64,000 bases of DNA from NCBI RefSeq assembly GCF_016522065.1, contig NZ_JAEHFV010000001.1, forward strand, positions 186,001 to 250,000. Direction: 5' to 3'. Position 1 is the first letter of the stretch; every line of letters begins with the position of its first letter. Under the pieces are notes generated by a model that saw only the letters and a program-made list of their open reading frames with translations, was not told the DNA's origin and searched no databases. The translations under genes and the position numbers were made by a program. Below, piece by piece: positions 1 to 9,554 of the stretch. The stretch is from Flavobacterium agrisoli (GTDB taxonomy: Bacteria > Bacteroidota > Bacteroidia > Flavobacteriales > Flavobacteriaceae).

Positions 1-1115
1 AATTCGATACCAGCTAAACTTGCAAAAGTAGCCATAAGATCTAGACCTCCAACAATATCATGACTATCTGTTCCTGCTTCAATTTTACCAGGCCACCAAG
101 CGATTGCTGGTACACGGCTACCACCTTCTCTATCTGTTCCTTTAGAGCCTCTAAATGGCGTATAACCAGCGTCAGGATGCACGTCTTGCCAAGCTCCATT
201 GTCTACAGTATAAATTACAATAGTATTGTCTTCAATGCCTAATGAACGAATTTTATCCATTACACGTCCTACATTATAATCCATTTCCATAACACAATCT
301 CCGTATTTACTTCCTACAGGTGATTTTCCTTTAAATTGTTTTGAAGGTAGGTTAGGTTGGTGGTTTTTAGCAAAATTAATACACATGAAAAATGGATCTT
401 TAGCTTTTCCATAATTGTCTAATTGTGTCAAAACTTTATCTGTCATCATCATATCTAATTCGGCAATATTCTCTTCTGTTACTTTTGAAACTTCTTTAAC
501 TTTACTACCGGCACTGCCTTCTAAAACTCCTTTAGTAACTTTTTGAAAAAATGAAAGCATTTCTGGTGTCATATCTGGATTCCAGGATTGGAAAGCATAT
601 GTATAAGCATTTAAGTGATATAAAACGACACTTTCCATTTTATCAAAACCATGAGCCGTTGGCATTGCATAGTCATCTTCACCTAAGTGCCATTTTCCAG
701 AAAAATAGGTTTTATAATTCGCTTTTTTAAGAACAGATGCTAAAGACCATTCGGCAGCGGGAAGTCCGCCTCCTTGTCCTTGAAATGCTACCGTAGTCAT
801 ACCGCTTCGGTTAGGGATACGTCCAGTTAACATTGCGGCTCTACCTGGGGTACAACTTGGCTGACCGTAGAATGACCAGAATTGTAGTCCTTCTTTTGCC
901 ATTTTGTCAAGGTTTGGTGTTGGCATACCTCGTCCTACACCTCCTCCATAAACGCCTAAATCTCCCCATCCTGTATCATCAGAGATTAGCATTATGATAT
1001 TTGGTTTTTTGCCATAATTTTTTCCTTTCGATTGACCAGAAGTTTGGGAAAAAACAACCGTCATAACAAAAAAGCTTAAGAAGGTAAACTCATAAATAAA
1101 TTTTTGTTTTTTCAT
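1..1115 (-). CDS. Secreted sulfatase (arylsulfatase family), 3' end outside window
   Basis: The frame is open from an ATG at 1115 to the window edge, giving about 371 residues of a sulfatase that continues beyond it. The first residues (MKKQKFIYEFTFLSFFVMTV, then VFSQ) form a signal peptide, so the enzyme is exported. A metal-binding segment IIMLISDDTGWGDLG follows. The activation motif is PSCTPGRAAMLTG; its Cys fits the C-x-P-x-R rule for conversion to formylglycine by a sulfatase-maturating enzyme. FSGKWHLG and the later TVDNGAW segment are also typical of the family. Flavobacterial sulfatases usually strip sulfate from polysaccharides or other sulfate esters; the substrate here cannot be read. 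No SusC/SusD pair is visible, and the downstream side is cut off. Confidence 0.9.
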   Translation of the reverse strand, partial: MKKQKFIYEFTFLSFFVMTVVFSQTSGQSKGKNYGKKPNIIMLISDDTGWGDLGVYGGGVGRGMPTPNLDKMAKEGLQFWSFYGQPSCTPGRAAMLTGRIPNRSGMTTVAFQGQGGGLPAAEWSLASVLKKANYKTYFSGKWHLGEDDYAMPTAHGFDKMESVVLYHLNAYTYAFQSWNPDMTPEMLSFFQKVTKGVLEGSAGSKVKEVSKVTEENIAELDMMMTDKVLTQLDNYGKAKDPFFMCINFAKNHQPNLPSKQFKGKSPVGSKYGDCVMEMDYNVGRVMDKIRSLGIEDNTIVIYTVDNGAWQDVHPDAGYTPFRGSKGTDREGGSRVPAIAWWPGKIEAGTDSHDIVGGLDLMATFASLAGIE

Positions 1116-1214
1116 AGTACGATAATATTTAAAGTTTTAAATTTAAATAAAAGTACTACAAAAAAACAATAGTCAAATAAGAAAGTATTTGTTTTTTTTT
1201 AGAATTTTAACTAC

Positions 1215-1739
1215 TTAAAAAAGAGAAATATTAATTTCATTTTTAATATACGAAAGAGCACCATGACTTGGTGATTGTTTTTCGAGTAAATCATTGAGTA
1301 TTTTTTCACGAAGTTTGAATGCATTTTCCACTCTTTCATTCATCGTTGTTTTACGGATGATTTGTATAGTAGCATTTTTGGCTGTAGTAATCACAGTCCA
1401 ACACTCCTCGGTCATGTAAATTTGTTGAGTTAAATTGTGTTCAAACTCTTGCTCGATGTGTTCAATTAGCAAATTTTCATACAAATTTTTATCCTCGGAT
1501 AAGGGAGCAACTCGGAGTACTAACTTATTTAAATTGATGCGTTCCAAAAACAACGTCATTCGTTCGTAAGCTTGCAAACGTATAGGAAGTGCATCCTGAC
1601 TTGCTTTGTTTTCTAACAAAAAACGGAATTTTTTATTTTCACTTTTAATAAATAATCCAAAAAAACGATAAGCAATTACACCTGTAACCAAAGCAGGCAA
1701 AGTATAACAAAAAAGTTCAAGTATTTGGGCAGTATTCAT
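1215..1739 (-). CDS. Conserved hypothetical membrane-anchored protein
   Basis: A 174-residue protein of unknown function. Residues about 5-30 (ILELFCYTLPALVTGVIAYR) form one membrane segment. The rest is soluble, charged and largely helical, with a predicted long helix around RLQAYERMTLFLERINLNKL. I recall similar short single-span proteins from flavobacteria, but no catalytic motif is visible and I assign no role. It is transcribed away from the helicase gene at 1896, with which it shares a short divergent intergenic region. Codon use looks like that of its neighbours. Confidence 0.75.
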   Translation of the reverse strand: MNTAQILELFCYTLPALVTGVIAYRFFGLFIKSENKKFRFLLENKASQDALPIRLQAYERMTLFLERINLNKLVLRVAPLSEDKNLYENLLIEHIEQEFEHNLTQQIYMTEECWTVITTAKNATIQIIRKTTMNERVENAFKLREKILNDLLEKQSPSHGALSYIKNEINISLF

Positions 1740-1869
1740 GTGGTATCAAATTTTGGCAAAAATAACGTATTTGACTAAAGTTTTTGCCTAGAAATTTATT
1801 TATTTAAGAAGGAATATTCATTTCAATTAGAACTTAAACGGTTTCATTTTAAATCAATTTTTTAATTCT

Positions 1870-1877
1870 TACTTTTG
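1870..1877 (+). promoter_or_regulatory. -7 promoter box of the uvrD-like helicase gene
   Basis: TACTTTTG is an exact match to the Bacteroidetes -7 consensus TAnnTTTG and lies 18 bases before the ATG at 1896. A TTG inside this box (1875) extends the reading frame upstream but would fall at or before the transcription start, so it is not the real start. No convincing -33 TTG is seen. Confidence 0.6.
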
Positions 1878-1895
1878 CTAAAAATCGAAAAGTTC

Positions 1896-4229
1896 ATGCA
1901 AAAATATATCGATCAACTTAACGAAGCGCAACGTCAACCCGTTTTGCAAAAAGATGGCCCAATGATTGTAATTGCTGGTGCAGGCTCCGGAAAAACTCGC
2001 GTTCTTACTATCCGAATTGCTTATTTGATGAGCCAAGGAGTTGATGCTTTTAATATTTTATCGTTAACCTTTACCAACAAAGCAGCTCGCGAAATGAAAA
2101 GTCGAATTGCAGATATTGTAGGTGCTAGCGAAGCCAAAAATCTTTGGATGGGAACTTTTCACTCTATTTTTGCCCGAATTTTAAGATCGGAAGCGGATTT
2201 ATTAGGATATCCTTCCAATTTTACGATTTACGATTCACAGGATTCGGCTCGATTGATTTCATCCATTATCAAAGAAATGCAGTTGGATAGGGATATTTAC
2301 AAACCCAAACAAGTCTTAGGACGCATCTCGAATTATAAAAACAACTTAATTACCGTAAAAGCGTATTTTAATAATCCCGAATTGCAAGAGGCTGATGCAA
2401 TGTCTAAAAAACCGCGTTTGGGAGAAATTTACCAGCAATATGTGGAGCGTTGTTTTAAAGCAGGTGCAATGGATTTTGATGATTTGTTGTTGAAAACCAA
2501 CGAATTACTAACTCGTTTTCCAGAAGTTTTGGCTAAATATCAAAATCGCTTCCGGTATATTTTAGTCGATGAGTACCAAGATACCAACCATTCGCAATAT
2601 TTGATTGTTAGGGCTTTATCGGATAAATTTCAAAATATTTGTGTTGTGGGTGATGATGCTCAAAGTATTTATGCATTTCGCGGCGCTAACATCAACAATA
2701 TTTTAAATTTTCAAAAAGATTACGATGGCGTAAAAATGTTTCGTTTGGAACAAAATTACCGGTCTACCCGAAATATTGTGGAAGCGGCCAATACTATTAT
2801 CGATAAAAATAAAACCAAATTAGATAAAATTGTATGGACCGATAATGATTTTGGACCTAAGATTAAAGTCCATCGTAGTTTGACCGATGCCGAAGAAGGT
2901 CGTTTTGTAGCCAGTACGATTTTTGAGCAAAAAATGCAAAATCAATTGCATAACGGCGCTTTTGCCATTTTGTACCGAACCAATGCACAATCGCGTGCTA
3001 TGGAAGATGCACTTCGAAAACGCGATATTCCGTATCGAATTTATGGTGGTTTGTCTTTTTATCAAAGAAAAGAAATCAAAGATGTTTTGGGCTATTTGCG
3101 TTTGGTTGTTAATCCGAAGGATGAAGAAGCTTTGATTCGTGTTATTAATTATCCCGCTCGTGGAATTGGAGATACAACCGTCGAAAAGCTTACCATTGCC
3201 GCGAATCATTACAAAAGATCGATTTGGGAAGTAATGCTTAATATTGATAAAATCGATTTAAAACTAAATTCTGGTACCAAAAATAAATTGCACGATTTTG
3301 TAACTATGATTCAAAGTTTTCAGGTTATCAACGAAAATCAAGATGCTTTTTATTTAACCGATCACGTGGCTAAAAAAACTGGATTGGTGCAAGAACTTAA
3401 AAAAGATGCAACTCCGGAAGGAATGGCAAAAGTTCAAAATATTGAAGAATTGTTAAATGGTATTAAAGACTTTACCGAGGGACAAAAAGAAATTGATGGC
3501 GCTAGAGGTGCTTTATCGGAATTTTTAGAAGATGTAGCGCTGGCCACCGATTTGGATAAAGATACAGCAGATGAAGATCGTGTGGCGTTGATGACCATAC
3601 ATTTAGCTAAAGGATTAGAATTTCCGCACGTGTTTGTGGTGGGGATGGAAGAAGATTTGTTTCCGAGTGCCATGAGTATGAGTACCCGAAGCGAATTGGA
3701 AGAAGAACGAAGATTGTTTTATGTGGCTTTAACCAGGGCAGAGCATCAGGCGTATCTTACCTACGCACAATCTCGCTACCGTTGGGGAAAACTTACCGAT
3801 AGCGAACCTTCTCGATTTATTGAAGAAATTGATGGTCAATATTTAGAATATTTAACTCCCGAAGAGCGTTCGTACCGTTATCAACCCATGATTGATAAGG
3901 ATATTTTTGGAGATGTGGATAAATCAAAATTGCGATTGGCAAAACCTGTTGGTAGTATTCCGCCCAAAAGTACTGCTTCCAATGAAGCGGGTTTGAATGG
4001 TACCATCCGGAAACTGAAACCAATGGGTTCTAAAAGTCATAGTACTGGTGCTAATTTGTTCGACAATAAATTAACTGCCGGAACAGTGGTAATGCACGAA
4101 CGTTTTGGTAAAGGAGAAGTGATTAATTTAGAAGGAGTTGGTGCCGACCAAAAAGCTGAAATTAAATTTGAAGTAGGCGGAATTAAAAAACTACTGCTTC
4201 GTTTTGCTAAGCTTGATATAATCGGGTAA
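1896..4229 (+). CDS. uvrD: UvrD/PcrA-type ATP-dependent DNA helicase
   Basis: A 777-residue superfamily 1A helicase. In order it shows Walker A (GAGSGKTRVLTIR), motif Ia (TFTNKAAREMKSRI), the Walker B region (ILVDEYQDTN), motif III (VVGDDAQSIYAFRGA), motif IV (QNYRSTRNI), motif V (MTIHLAKGLEFPHVFV) and motif VI (EERRLFYVALTRA). The C-terminus ends in a small beta-rich domain (VVMHERFGKGEVINLEG) of the type that contacts RNA polymerase in PcrA/UvrD. The role is 3'-5' unwinding in nucleotide excision and mismatch repair. I use the ATG at 1896 because the upstream TTG at 1875 lies inside the promoter box. The gene is probably monocistronic, with a terminator just after the stop. Confidence 0.95.
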   Translation: MQKYIDQLNEAQRQPVLQKDGPMIVIAGAGSGKTRVLTIRIAYLMSQGVDAFNILSLTFTNKAAREMKSRIADIVGASEAKNLWMGTFHSIFARILRSEADLLGYPSNFTIYDSQDSARLISSIIKEMQLDRDIYKPKQVLGRISNYKNNLITVKAYFNNPELQEADAMSKKPRLGEIYQQYVERCFKAGAMDFDDLLLKTNELLTRFPEVLAKYQNRFRYILVDEYQDTNHSQYLIVRALSDKFQNICVVGDDAQSIYAFRGANINNILNFQKDYDGVKMFRLEQNYRSTRNIVEAANTIIDKNKTKLDKIVWTDNDFGPKIKVHRSLTDAEEGRFVASTIFEQKMQNQLHNGAFAILYRTNAQSRAMEDALRKRDIPYRIYGGLSFYQRKEIKDVLGYLRLVVNPKDEEALIRVINYPARGIGDTTVEKLTIAANHYKRSIWEVMLNIDKIDLKLNSGTKNKLHDFVTMIQSFQVINENQDAFYLTDHVAKKTGLVQELKKDATPEGMAKVQNIEELLNGIKDFTEGQKEIDGARGALSEFLEDVALATDLDKDTADEDRVALMTIHLAKGLEFPHVFVVGMEEDLFPSAMSMSTRSELEEERRLFYVALTRAEHQAYLTYAQSRYRWGKLTDSEPSRFIEEIDGQYLEYLTPEERSYRYQPMIDKDIFGDVDKSKLRLAKPVGSIPPKSTASNEAGLNGTIRKLKPMGSKSHSTGANLFDNKLTAGTVVMHERFGKGEVINLEGVGADQKAEIKFEVGGIKKLLLRFAKLDIIG

Positions 4230-4243
4230 TATACCTGTCAAAT

Positions 4244-4290
4244 AAAAAAAATCCAGCAATTGTTTTAAAAGCAACTGCTGGATTTTTTGT
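4244..4290. terminator. Bidirectional rho-independent terminator, helicase / ytxJ
   Basis: Stem ATCCAGCA (4251-4258) pairs with TGCTGGAT (4276-4283), extended by TTG/CAA towards the loop. It is flanked by an A-run on the left and a T-run on the right, so it can end transcription from both convergent genes. Confidence 0.85.
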
Positions 4291-4292
4291 TT

Positions 4293-4685
4293 TTAAAGTA
4301 TTTTTGTTTTTAAATTTTCAGCGTTAATATCACTATGCGAAGCGTTATAAACTGCTTTTTTATTCTGAATTAAAAGAATTTGAGGCGACTGATGTATAAC
4401 GTTAAATCGTGCCGCAATTTCGTTCGAAATATCGCGGTGTTCTAATAAATCTAAGAAAAAGGCATCAACAGATTCGTCCAAATCATATTCTCTTTCAAAC
4501 TGTTTCAAAGCCATTCGACTGATACTGCAGCGGGTGCTGTGTTTAAAAATTAAGATGGGTTTAACGTTAGATATATTTTCTATATCATCAAGTTGTGATA
4601 AATTTATAAGAGGAATCCAGTTAATTTTAGATTCGTTACTATTTTCCGAATCAGAATTGCCAAAAAGGGAAGAGAAAAAACTCAT
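4293..4685 (-). CDS. ytxJ: YtxJ-type bacillithiol-system redox protein
   Basis: A 130-residue thioredoxin-fold protein of the YtxJ/DUF2847 family. After a variable, Ser/Asn-rich N-terminus it has ILIFKHSTRCSISRMAL, where the single Cys sits in the monothiol position (C-S-I-S) typical of bacilliredoxin-like proteins. The cis-Pro loop is HQSPQILLIQNKK. In bacteria that make bacillithiol, such proteins are proposed to reverse S-bacillithiolation. The gene is divergent from clpB and shares a 140-base region with it that holds repeated operator-like inverted repeats, so oxidative or heat stress control is plausible. That link is inference. Confidence 0.85.
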   Translation of the reverse strand: MSFFSSLFGNSDSENSNESKINWIPLINLSQLDDIENISNVKPILIFKHSTRCSISRMALKQFEREYDLDESVDAFFLDLLEHRDISNEIAARFNVIHQSPQILLIQNKKAVYNASHSDINAENLKTKIL

Positions 4686-4700
4686 AAGTGTTGTTTTTAT

Positions 4701-4786
4701 GACATTTCGTCTGTTTTAAGATGTTTTTTTAATTAAAACAAGACATTTTGTCTGTTTTTGTTGTGTGGAATATAATTTGTCTATTT
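4701..4786. promoter_or_regulatory. Repeated inverted-repeat sites between ytxJ and clpB
   Basis: Two near-identical blocks, GACATTTCGTCTGTTTT at 4701-4717 and GACATTTTGTCTGTTTT at 4742-4758, lie 41 bases apart. The core GACA-N3-TGTC of the second copy is an 11-base inverted repeat; the first has one change. A weaker third copy (TATAATTTGTCT, 4771-4782, 9 of 12 matching) overlaps a -7-like sequence TATAATTTG, about 45 bases before the clpB start. The arrangement looks like operators controlling both divergent genes. I do not recognise the regulator. Confidence 0.55.
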
Positions 4787-4825
4787 CGAATCAAAAGTAA
4801 ACTATAATTTCAAAATCAAAACAAT

Positions 4826-7420
4826 ATGAACATCAATAAATTTACAATTAAATCACAAGAAGCCATTCAGCTTTCGCAACAAATTGCGCAACGGAATGGG
4901 CAACAGCAAATAGAAAATGAACACATTTTAAAAGCCATTTTTGAGGTCGATGAAAATGTGGCGCCTTTTATTCTAAAAAAACTAAATGTCAATCTACCTT
5001 TATTTTTGCAACTTCTGGATAGTCAGATTCAGAGTTTTCCAAAAGTTTCTGGTGCCGATGTAATGCTTTCTCGTACTGCTAATACTACTTTAAATGAAGC
5101 AGAAATTATTGCTCAAAAAATGAACGACGAATATGTTTCGATTGAAAATTTAATCTTAGCTATTTTTGAGTCAAAATCGAAAGTTTCTCAAATATTAAAA
5201 GACCAAGGTGTTACAGGAAAAGGGCTAAAAGCGGCAATCGAAGAATTGCGAAAAGGGGAAAGAGTAACCTCTGCATCGGCAGAAGAAAATTACAATTCCT
5301 TAAATAAATTCGCTAAAAATTTAAATGAATTAGCCAGAATGGGAAAATTAGATCCGGTAATTGGACGCGATGAAGAAATCCGCCGTGTGTTGCAAATTTT
5401 AACCCGTAGAACCAAAAATAATCCAATGTTGATTGGTGAACCTGGGGTTGGTAAAACAGCCATTGCCGAAGGATTAGCACACCGAATTGTAGATGGTGAC
5501 GTGCCAGAAAACTTGAAAGATAAAGTCGTTTTTTCGCTCGATATGGGAGCGTTAATAGCCGGTGCCAAATACAAAGGGGAATTTGAAGAACGCTTGAAGT
5601 CGGTAGTTAAAGAAGTTACGGCTGCAGAAGGGGATATTGTTTTATTTATTGACGAAATTCACACACTTGTTGGAGCTGGTGGTGGTGAAGGTGCAATGGA
5701 TGCAGCTAATATTTTAAAACCCGCTTTGGCTCGTGGTGAATTAAGAGCGATTGGTGCTACCACTTTGGATGAATATCAAAAATATTTTGAAAAAGATAAA
5801 GCCCTCGAAAGACGTTTTCAAAAAGTATTAATTGATGAGCCAGATACCGAAAGTGCTATTTCTATTTTACGTGGAATTAAAGAAAAATACGAAACCCATC
5901 ATAAAGTTCAGATTAAAGATGAAGCCATAATTGCTGCTGTAGAGCTTTCTCAACGTTACATTACCAATCGTTTTTTACCTGATAAAGCTATTGATTTAAT
6001 GGATGAAGCGGCTTCTAAATTGCGTATGGAAATCAATTCTAAACCCGAAGAATTGGATGTTTTAGATCGTAAAATCATGCAATTGGAAATTGAAATTGAA
6101 GCCATCAAACGTGAAAACGACGAAAATAAATTGAAAGGTTTACGTTTGGATTTGGCAAATGCTAAAGAGGAACGAAACGAAATTTATGCAAAATGGAAAT
6201 CGGAAAAAGACATTGTGGATGGTATTCAAGCCGTAAAACTTGAAATTGAAGATTTTAAATACGAAGCCGAACGTGCCGAACGAGAAGGCGATTACGGAAA
6301 AGTAGCCGAAATTCGATACGGAAAAATTAAAGAAGCTCAAGAACGTTTGGATGTGTTGCAAAAACAACTGCAAGAATTCCAACAAGGAAATTCCCTTATT
6401 AAAGAAGAGGTAACTCGCGAAGACATTGCGGAAGTTATTGCAAAATGGACTGGAATTCCGGTGATGAAAATGCTACAAACCGAACGTGAAAAACTCTTGC
6501 ATTTAGAAGATGAATTGCATAAAAGAGTAGTGGGGCAAGAGGAAGCAATTCAGGCCGTAAGTGATGCAGTACGTAGAAGTCGTGCTGGATTACAAGATAT
6601 GAAAAAACCAGTGGGTAGTTTCTTGTTTTTAGGGACAACCGGTGTCGGGAAAACAGAATTAGCCAAAGCGTTGGCAGAATATCTTTTTGATGATGAAAAT
6701 GCGATGACTCGTATCGATATGAGTGAGTACCAAGAACGTCATAGTGTGAGTCGTTTGGTTGGGGCACCTCCAGGATACGTAGGCTATGATGAAGGTGGTC
6801 AATTAACAGAAGCTGTTCGTAGAAAACCGTATTCGGTTATTTTGTTGGATGAAATTGAAAAAGCACATCCAGATACCTTCAATATCTTATTACAAGTATT
6901 GGATGAAGGTAGATTAACAGACAATAAAGGTCGTTTAGCCGACTTTAAAAATTCAATTATCATCATGACATCCAATATGGGAAGTCAGATTATACAAGAT
7001 AAATTTGAAAACCTAAAAGCAGATGTAGAGGCGGCTGCCGAAGCTGCAAAGGTGGAGGTTTTGGGCTTGTTAAAACAAACGGTTAGACCAGAATTTATTA
7101 ATCGTATTGATGAAATCGTAATGTTTACACCTCTTTCAGTAGACAATATTACAAGAATTGTGAGTTTGCAACTGAAAAGTGTGACCAAAATGCTGGCTTT
7201 GCAAGGCATTACAATGGATGCAACACCAGAGGCTATTGCTTATTTGTCACAAAAAGGATATGATCCTCATTTTGGGGCTAGACCTGTCAAACGCGTGATT
7301 CAAAGAGAGGTTTTAAACCAGTTGTCTAAAGAGATTCTTTCAGGCGCCATTACAACGGATAGTATTATTTTGTTAGATGCCTTTGATAATCAATTGGTTT
7401 TTAGAAATCAAACAGTTTAA
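4826..7420 (+). CDS. clpB: ClpB disaggregase chaperone
   Basis: At 864 residues this is the usual ClpB length. It has the double Clp-N repeat (residues about 1-145), AAA1 with Walker [14 protein letters not shown] (near 205) and Walker [16 protein letters not shown], a long coiled-coil middle domain (about 405-525), and AAA2 with [13 protein letters not shown] (near 605), [20 protein letters not shown] and [13 protein letters not shown]. The IGL/F loop of ClpA/ClpX is absent, which fits ClpB. With DnaK it rescues aggregated proteins in the cytoplasm after heat stress. Its upstream region carries repeated inverted repeats at 4701-4786, a likely stress-control site. Confidence 0.97.
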   Translation: MNINKFTIKSQEAIQLSQQIAQRNGQQQIENEHILKAIFEVDENVAPFILKKLNVNLPLFLQLLDSQIQSFPKVSGADVMLSRTANTTLNEAEIIAQKMNDEYVSIENLILAIFESKSKVSQILKDQGVTGKGLKAAIEELRKGERVTSASAEENYNSLNKFAKNLNELARMGKLDPVIGRDEEIRRVLQILTRRTKNNPMLIGEPGVGKTAIAEGLAHRIVDGDVPENLKDKVVFSLDMGALIAGAKYKGEFEERLKSVVKEVTAAEGDIVLFIDEIHTLVGAGGGEGAMDAANILKPALARGELRAIGATTLDEYQKYFEKDKALERRFQKVLIDEPDTESAISILRGIKEKYETHHKVQIKDEAIIAAVELSQRYITNRFLPDKAIDLMDEAASKLRMEINSKPEELDVLDRKIMQLEIEIEAIKRENDENKLKGLRLDLANAKEERNEIYAKWKSEKDIVDGIQAVKLEIEDFKYEAERAEREGDYGKVAEIRYGKIKEAQERLDVLQKQLQEFQQGNSLIKEEVTREDIAEVIAKWTGIPVMKMLQTEREKLLHLEDELHKRVVGQEEAIQAVSDAVRRSRAGLQDMKKPVGSFLFLGTTGVGKTELAKALAEYLFDDENAMTRIDMSEYQERHSVSRLVGAPPGYVGYDEGGQLTEAVRRKPYSVILLDEIEKAHPDTFNILLQVLDEGRLTDNKGRLADFKNSIIIMTSNMGSQIIQDKFENLKADVEAAAEAAKVEVLGLLKQTVRPEFINRIDEIVMFTPLSVDNITRIVSLQLKSVTKMLALQGITMDATPEAIAYLSQKGYDPHFGARPVKRVIQREVLNQLSKEILSGAITTDSIILLDAFDNQLVFRNQTV

Positions 7421-7457
7421 TTTTACTTAGTAGCTTTTACTAAAGTTCTATAAATTA

Positions 7458-7490
7458 AAAACGGTAAGTATTTTTTTTACTTACCGTTTT
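7458..7490. terminator. Bidirectional terminator, clpB / DUF349 gene
   Basis: A perfect 13-base stem AAAACGGTAAGTA (7458-7470) pairs with TACTTACCGTTTT (7478-7490) across a T-rich loop, with T-runs on both strands. It separates two convergent genes. Confidence 0.9.
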
Positions 7491-7497
7491 TTTATGT

Positions 7498-9447
7498 TTA
7501 AAGTTCTCTGAGCTGCTGTAGTTTAGTTTTCCAAACTTCGAGACTTTCTTTATGAATGGCAATGTTTTTACGAACTTCTAAAACGATAGAATTCTCTTTT
7601 TTGGCATTTTTGGTATTCGTGAAAAATTGAATGTTGTTTTCTAGTTGAAAAATTTCATTTTGCACTTCTTCAATTTTACGCATGATAAAGATTTTTTCGT
7701 TATCTAATTTTCGCGTATCATTACTTTCAGTTAGCGAATCTATTCGATTGGTAAAACGAATCATTTCGGTTTCTTTTTTGCTTAAACTTAATTTTTCGAA
7801 AAGCGCATCTAATATTTTATTGAATTTTCCTTCGATATGTCGTCTCGAAAAGGGTACTTTTCCGAGGTTTTTCCAATTTTCAATATGCAACTTGATAGCA
7901 TCTAAATCGGTTTTGTGATCACCAGTTAATTGAAAAGAACGCAATGTTTCTAAATAAGCTTTCTTTTTATCAAAAGCTTCAATTTCCTCTGAATTCTCTT
8001 CTTTTTTCTGCTCTTTTAAATGATCAAAATAGGCATTACAAGCATCTTTAAATTCTTTCCAAATTTTATCCGAATATTTTCTTGGTACATGCCCAATTTG
8101 TTTCCATTCCTCTTGAATTTTTTTCATTATTGGAGTAGTAGAAGCGAAATCGGTGCTGTCTTTTAGCTCTTTTGCTTTTTCAACAAGCGCAAGTTTTTTG
8201 TTTAAATTTTCGGTTTGCTCTTTTTTTATTTCTTTGTAAAAAGCATTTTTTAAAGAATTGAATTTTCTAACTGCAGCTTTAAAAGCAGTCCATGTAGATT
8301 CGTTTACATCCGAAGGGACTTTACCGATAGCAAAAAAATCTGAACGTAAGGTTTCTACTTTATCAATTTGTTGTAACCAAAGTGCATGTGTATTTACTTT
8401 CTCGGTCGCAATTTGTTCAATTTGCGCAATAATTGCTTTCTTCTTTTCGAGATTATCTAATTCGATACTTCGTTGGTTTTCAAATAAAAGTTCTCTTTTA
8501 TCGTGAATTTTTTTGGTTAATTCACTAAATTGATTCCAAATTTCATCACGGTGTTCTTTAGAAACCGGTCCAATATCTTCTTTCCAAATTCGGTGTAAAT
8601 CTTGTAATTCCCTAAATGCTTTATTTACATCAGCTTCTTGAGTCAATTCTTCAACACGAGCAATAATTTTTTGCTTTTGGTCTAAATTATGTTTAAAATC
8701 CAAGTCACGAGCCTCGCGATCTAAGTGCAAATAATCATAAAAATTTTCGACATGAAAATGAAAGTTATTCCAAACGTGGTTGTATTTGTCTTTCGGAATT
8801 GGACCTGCCGTTTTCCAGCGCTCTCTTAATTCGTTAAAATGTTTGAGCGTATCTTTTATATTTTCTTGCGGATTGATTAGCTCTTTCAGCTCTTCCACAA
8901 TAGCCAATCGATTTTCTAAATTGGATTTTAAATTGGTTTCTAAATTTTTATAATGTGCGTTTAGTTTGCTTCTGTATACATTATAGTATTCATCAAATTT
9001 CGATTTTAAAGGCAAATGATATTCAAATTCCTCGTTTGGATCGGTATTTTCGGCGTTAAATTCTTCTCTTTTTTCTTCAATTAAATGATTGTATTCTATT
9101 GTAAACGCTTTTTTAATTTCATCAACATGTTCTTTGATAGACATTACTTTGTCTACCACAATCAAGTTTTTAAGCTCGTCGGTTAATTGTTCTAACGAAA
9201 AAGTACCGTACTCTTTCATCGGAATCGTATGACGCTCTTTTATGGTTTCATCTTCACTTTCCTCAGCATTGGAGTTTTCAATGGCATCTAAAGCATGGTG
9301 TTTTTGAGATGGTGTTTCATTTGAATTGGAAGCATTATTTACTGCATCTTCTGTAGTTTCTGTTGCTACTGAAGGCGTCACTTCTTCTTTGTTATTTCCG
9401 TCTGCTTCTGGCAGGTTATCATTCATTTCTTCTAACATTTTGATCAA
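7498..9447 (-). CDS. DUF349 repeat protein, coiled coil
   Basis: A 649-residue protein made of an acidic, Asn/Ser/Thr-rich N-terminal tail (about 1-75) and at least five DUF349 units. Each unit has a W-x3-G-x-(I/V)-P core: ERWKTAGPIPKDKYNHVW, RIWKEDIGPVSKEHRDEIW, SDFFAIGKVPSDVNESTW, EEWKQIGHVPRKYSDKIW and ENWKNLGKVPFSRRHIEG. The last 100 residues are a highly charged coiled coil. DUF349 proteins have no settled biochemical role in Bacteroidetes. The exact start is uncertain: ATG codons at 9447, 9438 and 9426 (MIKMLEEMNDN) are all possible. The gene follows the GH1 gene by about 100 bases on the same strand. Confidence 0.85.
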   Translation of the reverse strand: MIKMLEEMNDNLPEADGNNKEEVTPSVATETTEDAVNNASNSNETPSQKHHALDAIENSNAEESEDETIKERHTIPMKEYGTFSLEQLTDELKNLIVVDKVMSIKEHVDEIKKAFTIEYNHLIEEKREEFNAENTDPNEEFEYHLPLKSKFDEYYNVYRSKLNAHYKNLETNLKSNLENRLAIVEELKELINPQENIKDTLKHFNELRERWKTAGPIPKDKYNHVWNNFHFHVENFYDYLHLDREARDLDFKHNLDQKQKIIARVEELTQEADVNKAFRELQDLHRIWKEDIGPVSKEHRDEIWNQFSELTKKIHDKRELLFENQRSIELDNLEKKKAIIAQIEQIATEKVNTHALWLQQIDKVETLRSDFFAIGKVPSDVNESTWTAFKAAVRKFNSLKNAFYKEIKKEQTENLNKKLALVEKAKELKDSTDFASTTPIMKKIQEEWKQIGHVPRKYSDKIWKEFKDACNAYFDHLKEQKKEENSEEIEAFDKKKAYLETLRSFQLTGDHKTDLDAIKLHIENWKNLGKVPFSRRHIEGKFNKILDALFEKLSLSKKETEMIRFTNRIDSLTESNDTRKLDNEKIFIMRKIEEVQNEIFQLENNIQFFTNTKNAKKENSIVLEVRKNIAIHKESLEVWKTKLQQLREL

Positions 9448-9554
9448 TGTTTAAGGTTTTACTTTAATTAGTTGTCCGAAAGATACTAAAGGACTTTGAA
9501 AATACAAAACAAATCCGTTATTTATAAGTCTTTTTAGGTCAAAGGAGTTTGATA

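Noticed and set aside
2820..3209. A 129-codon open frame antisense to the uvrD-like helicase gene
   Set aside because: It lies wholly inside a gene with intact helicase motifs, has no promoter, and its translation shows no domain.
4251..4283. The hairpin after the helicase gene as a regulatory operator
   Set aside because: It has A/T-runs on both sides and lies between convergent genes, so it is a terminator.
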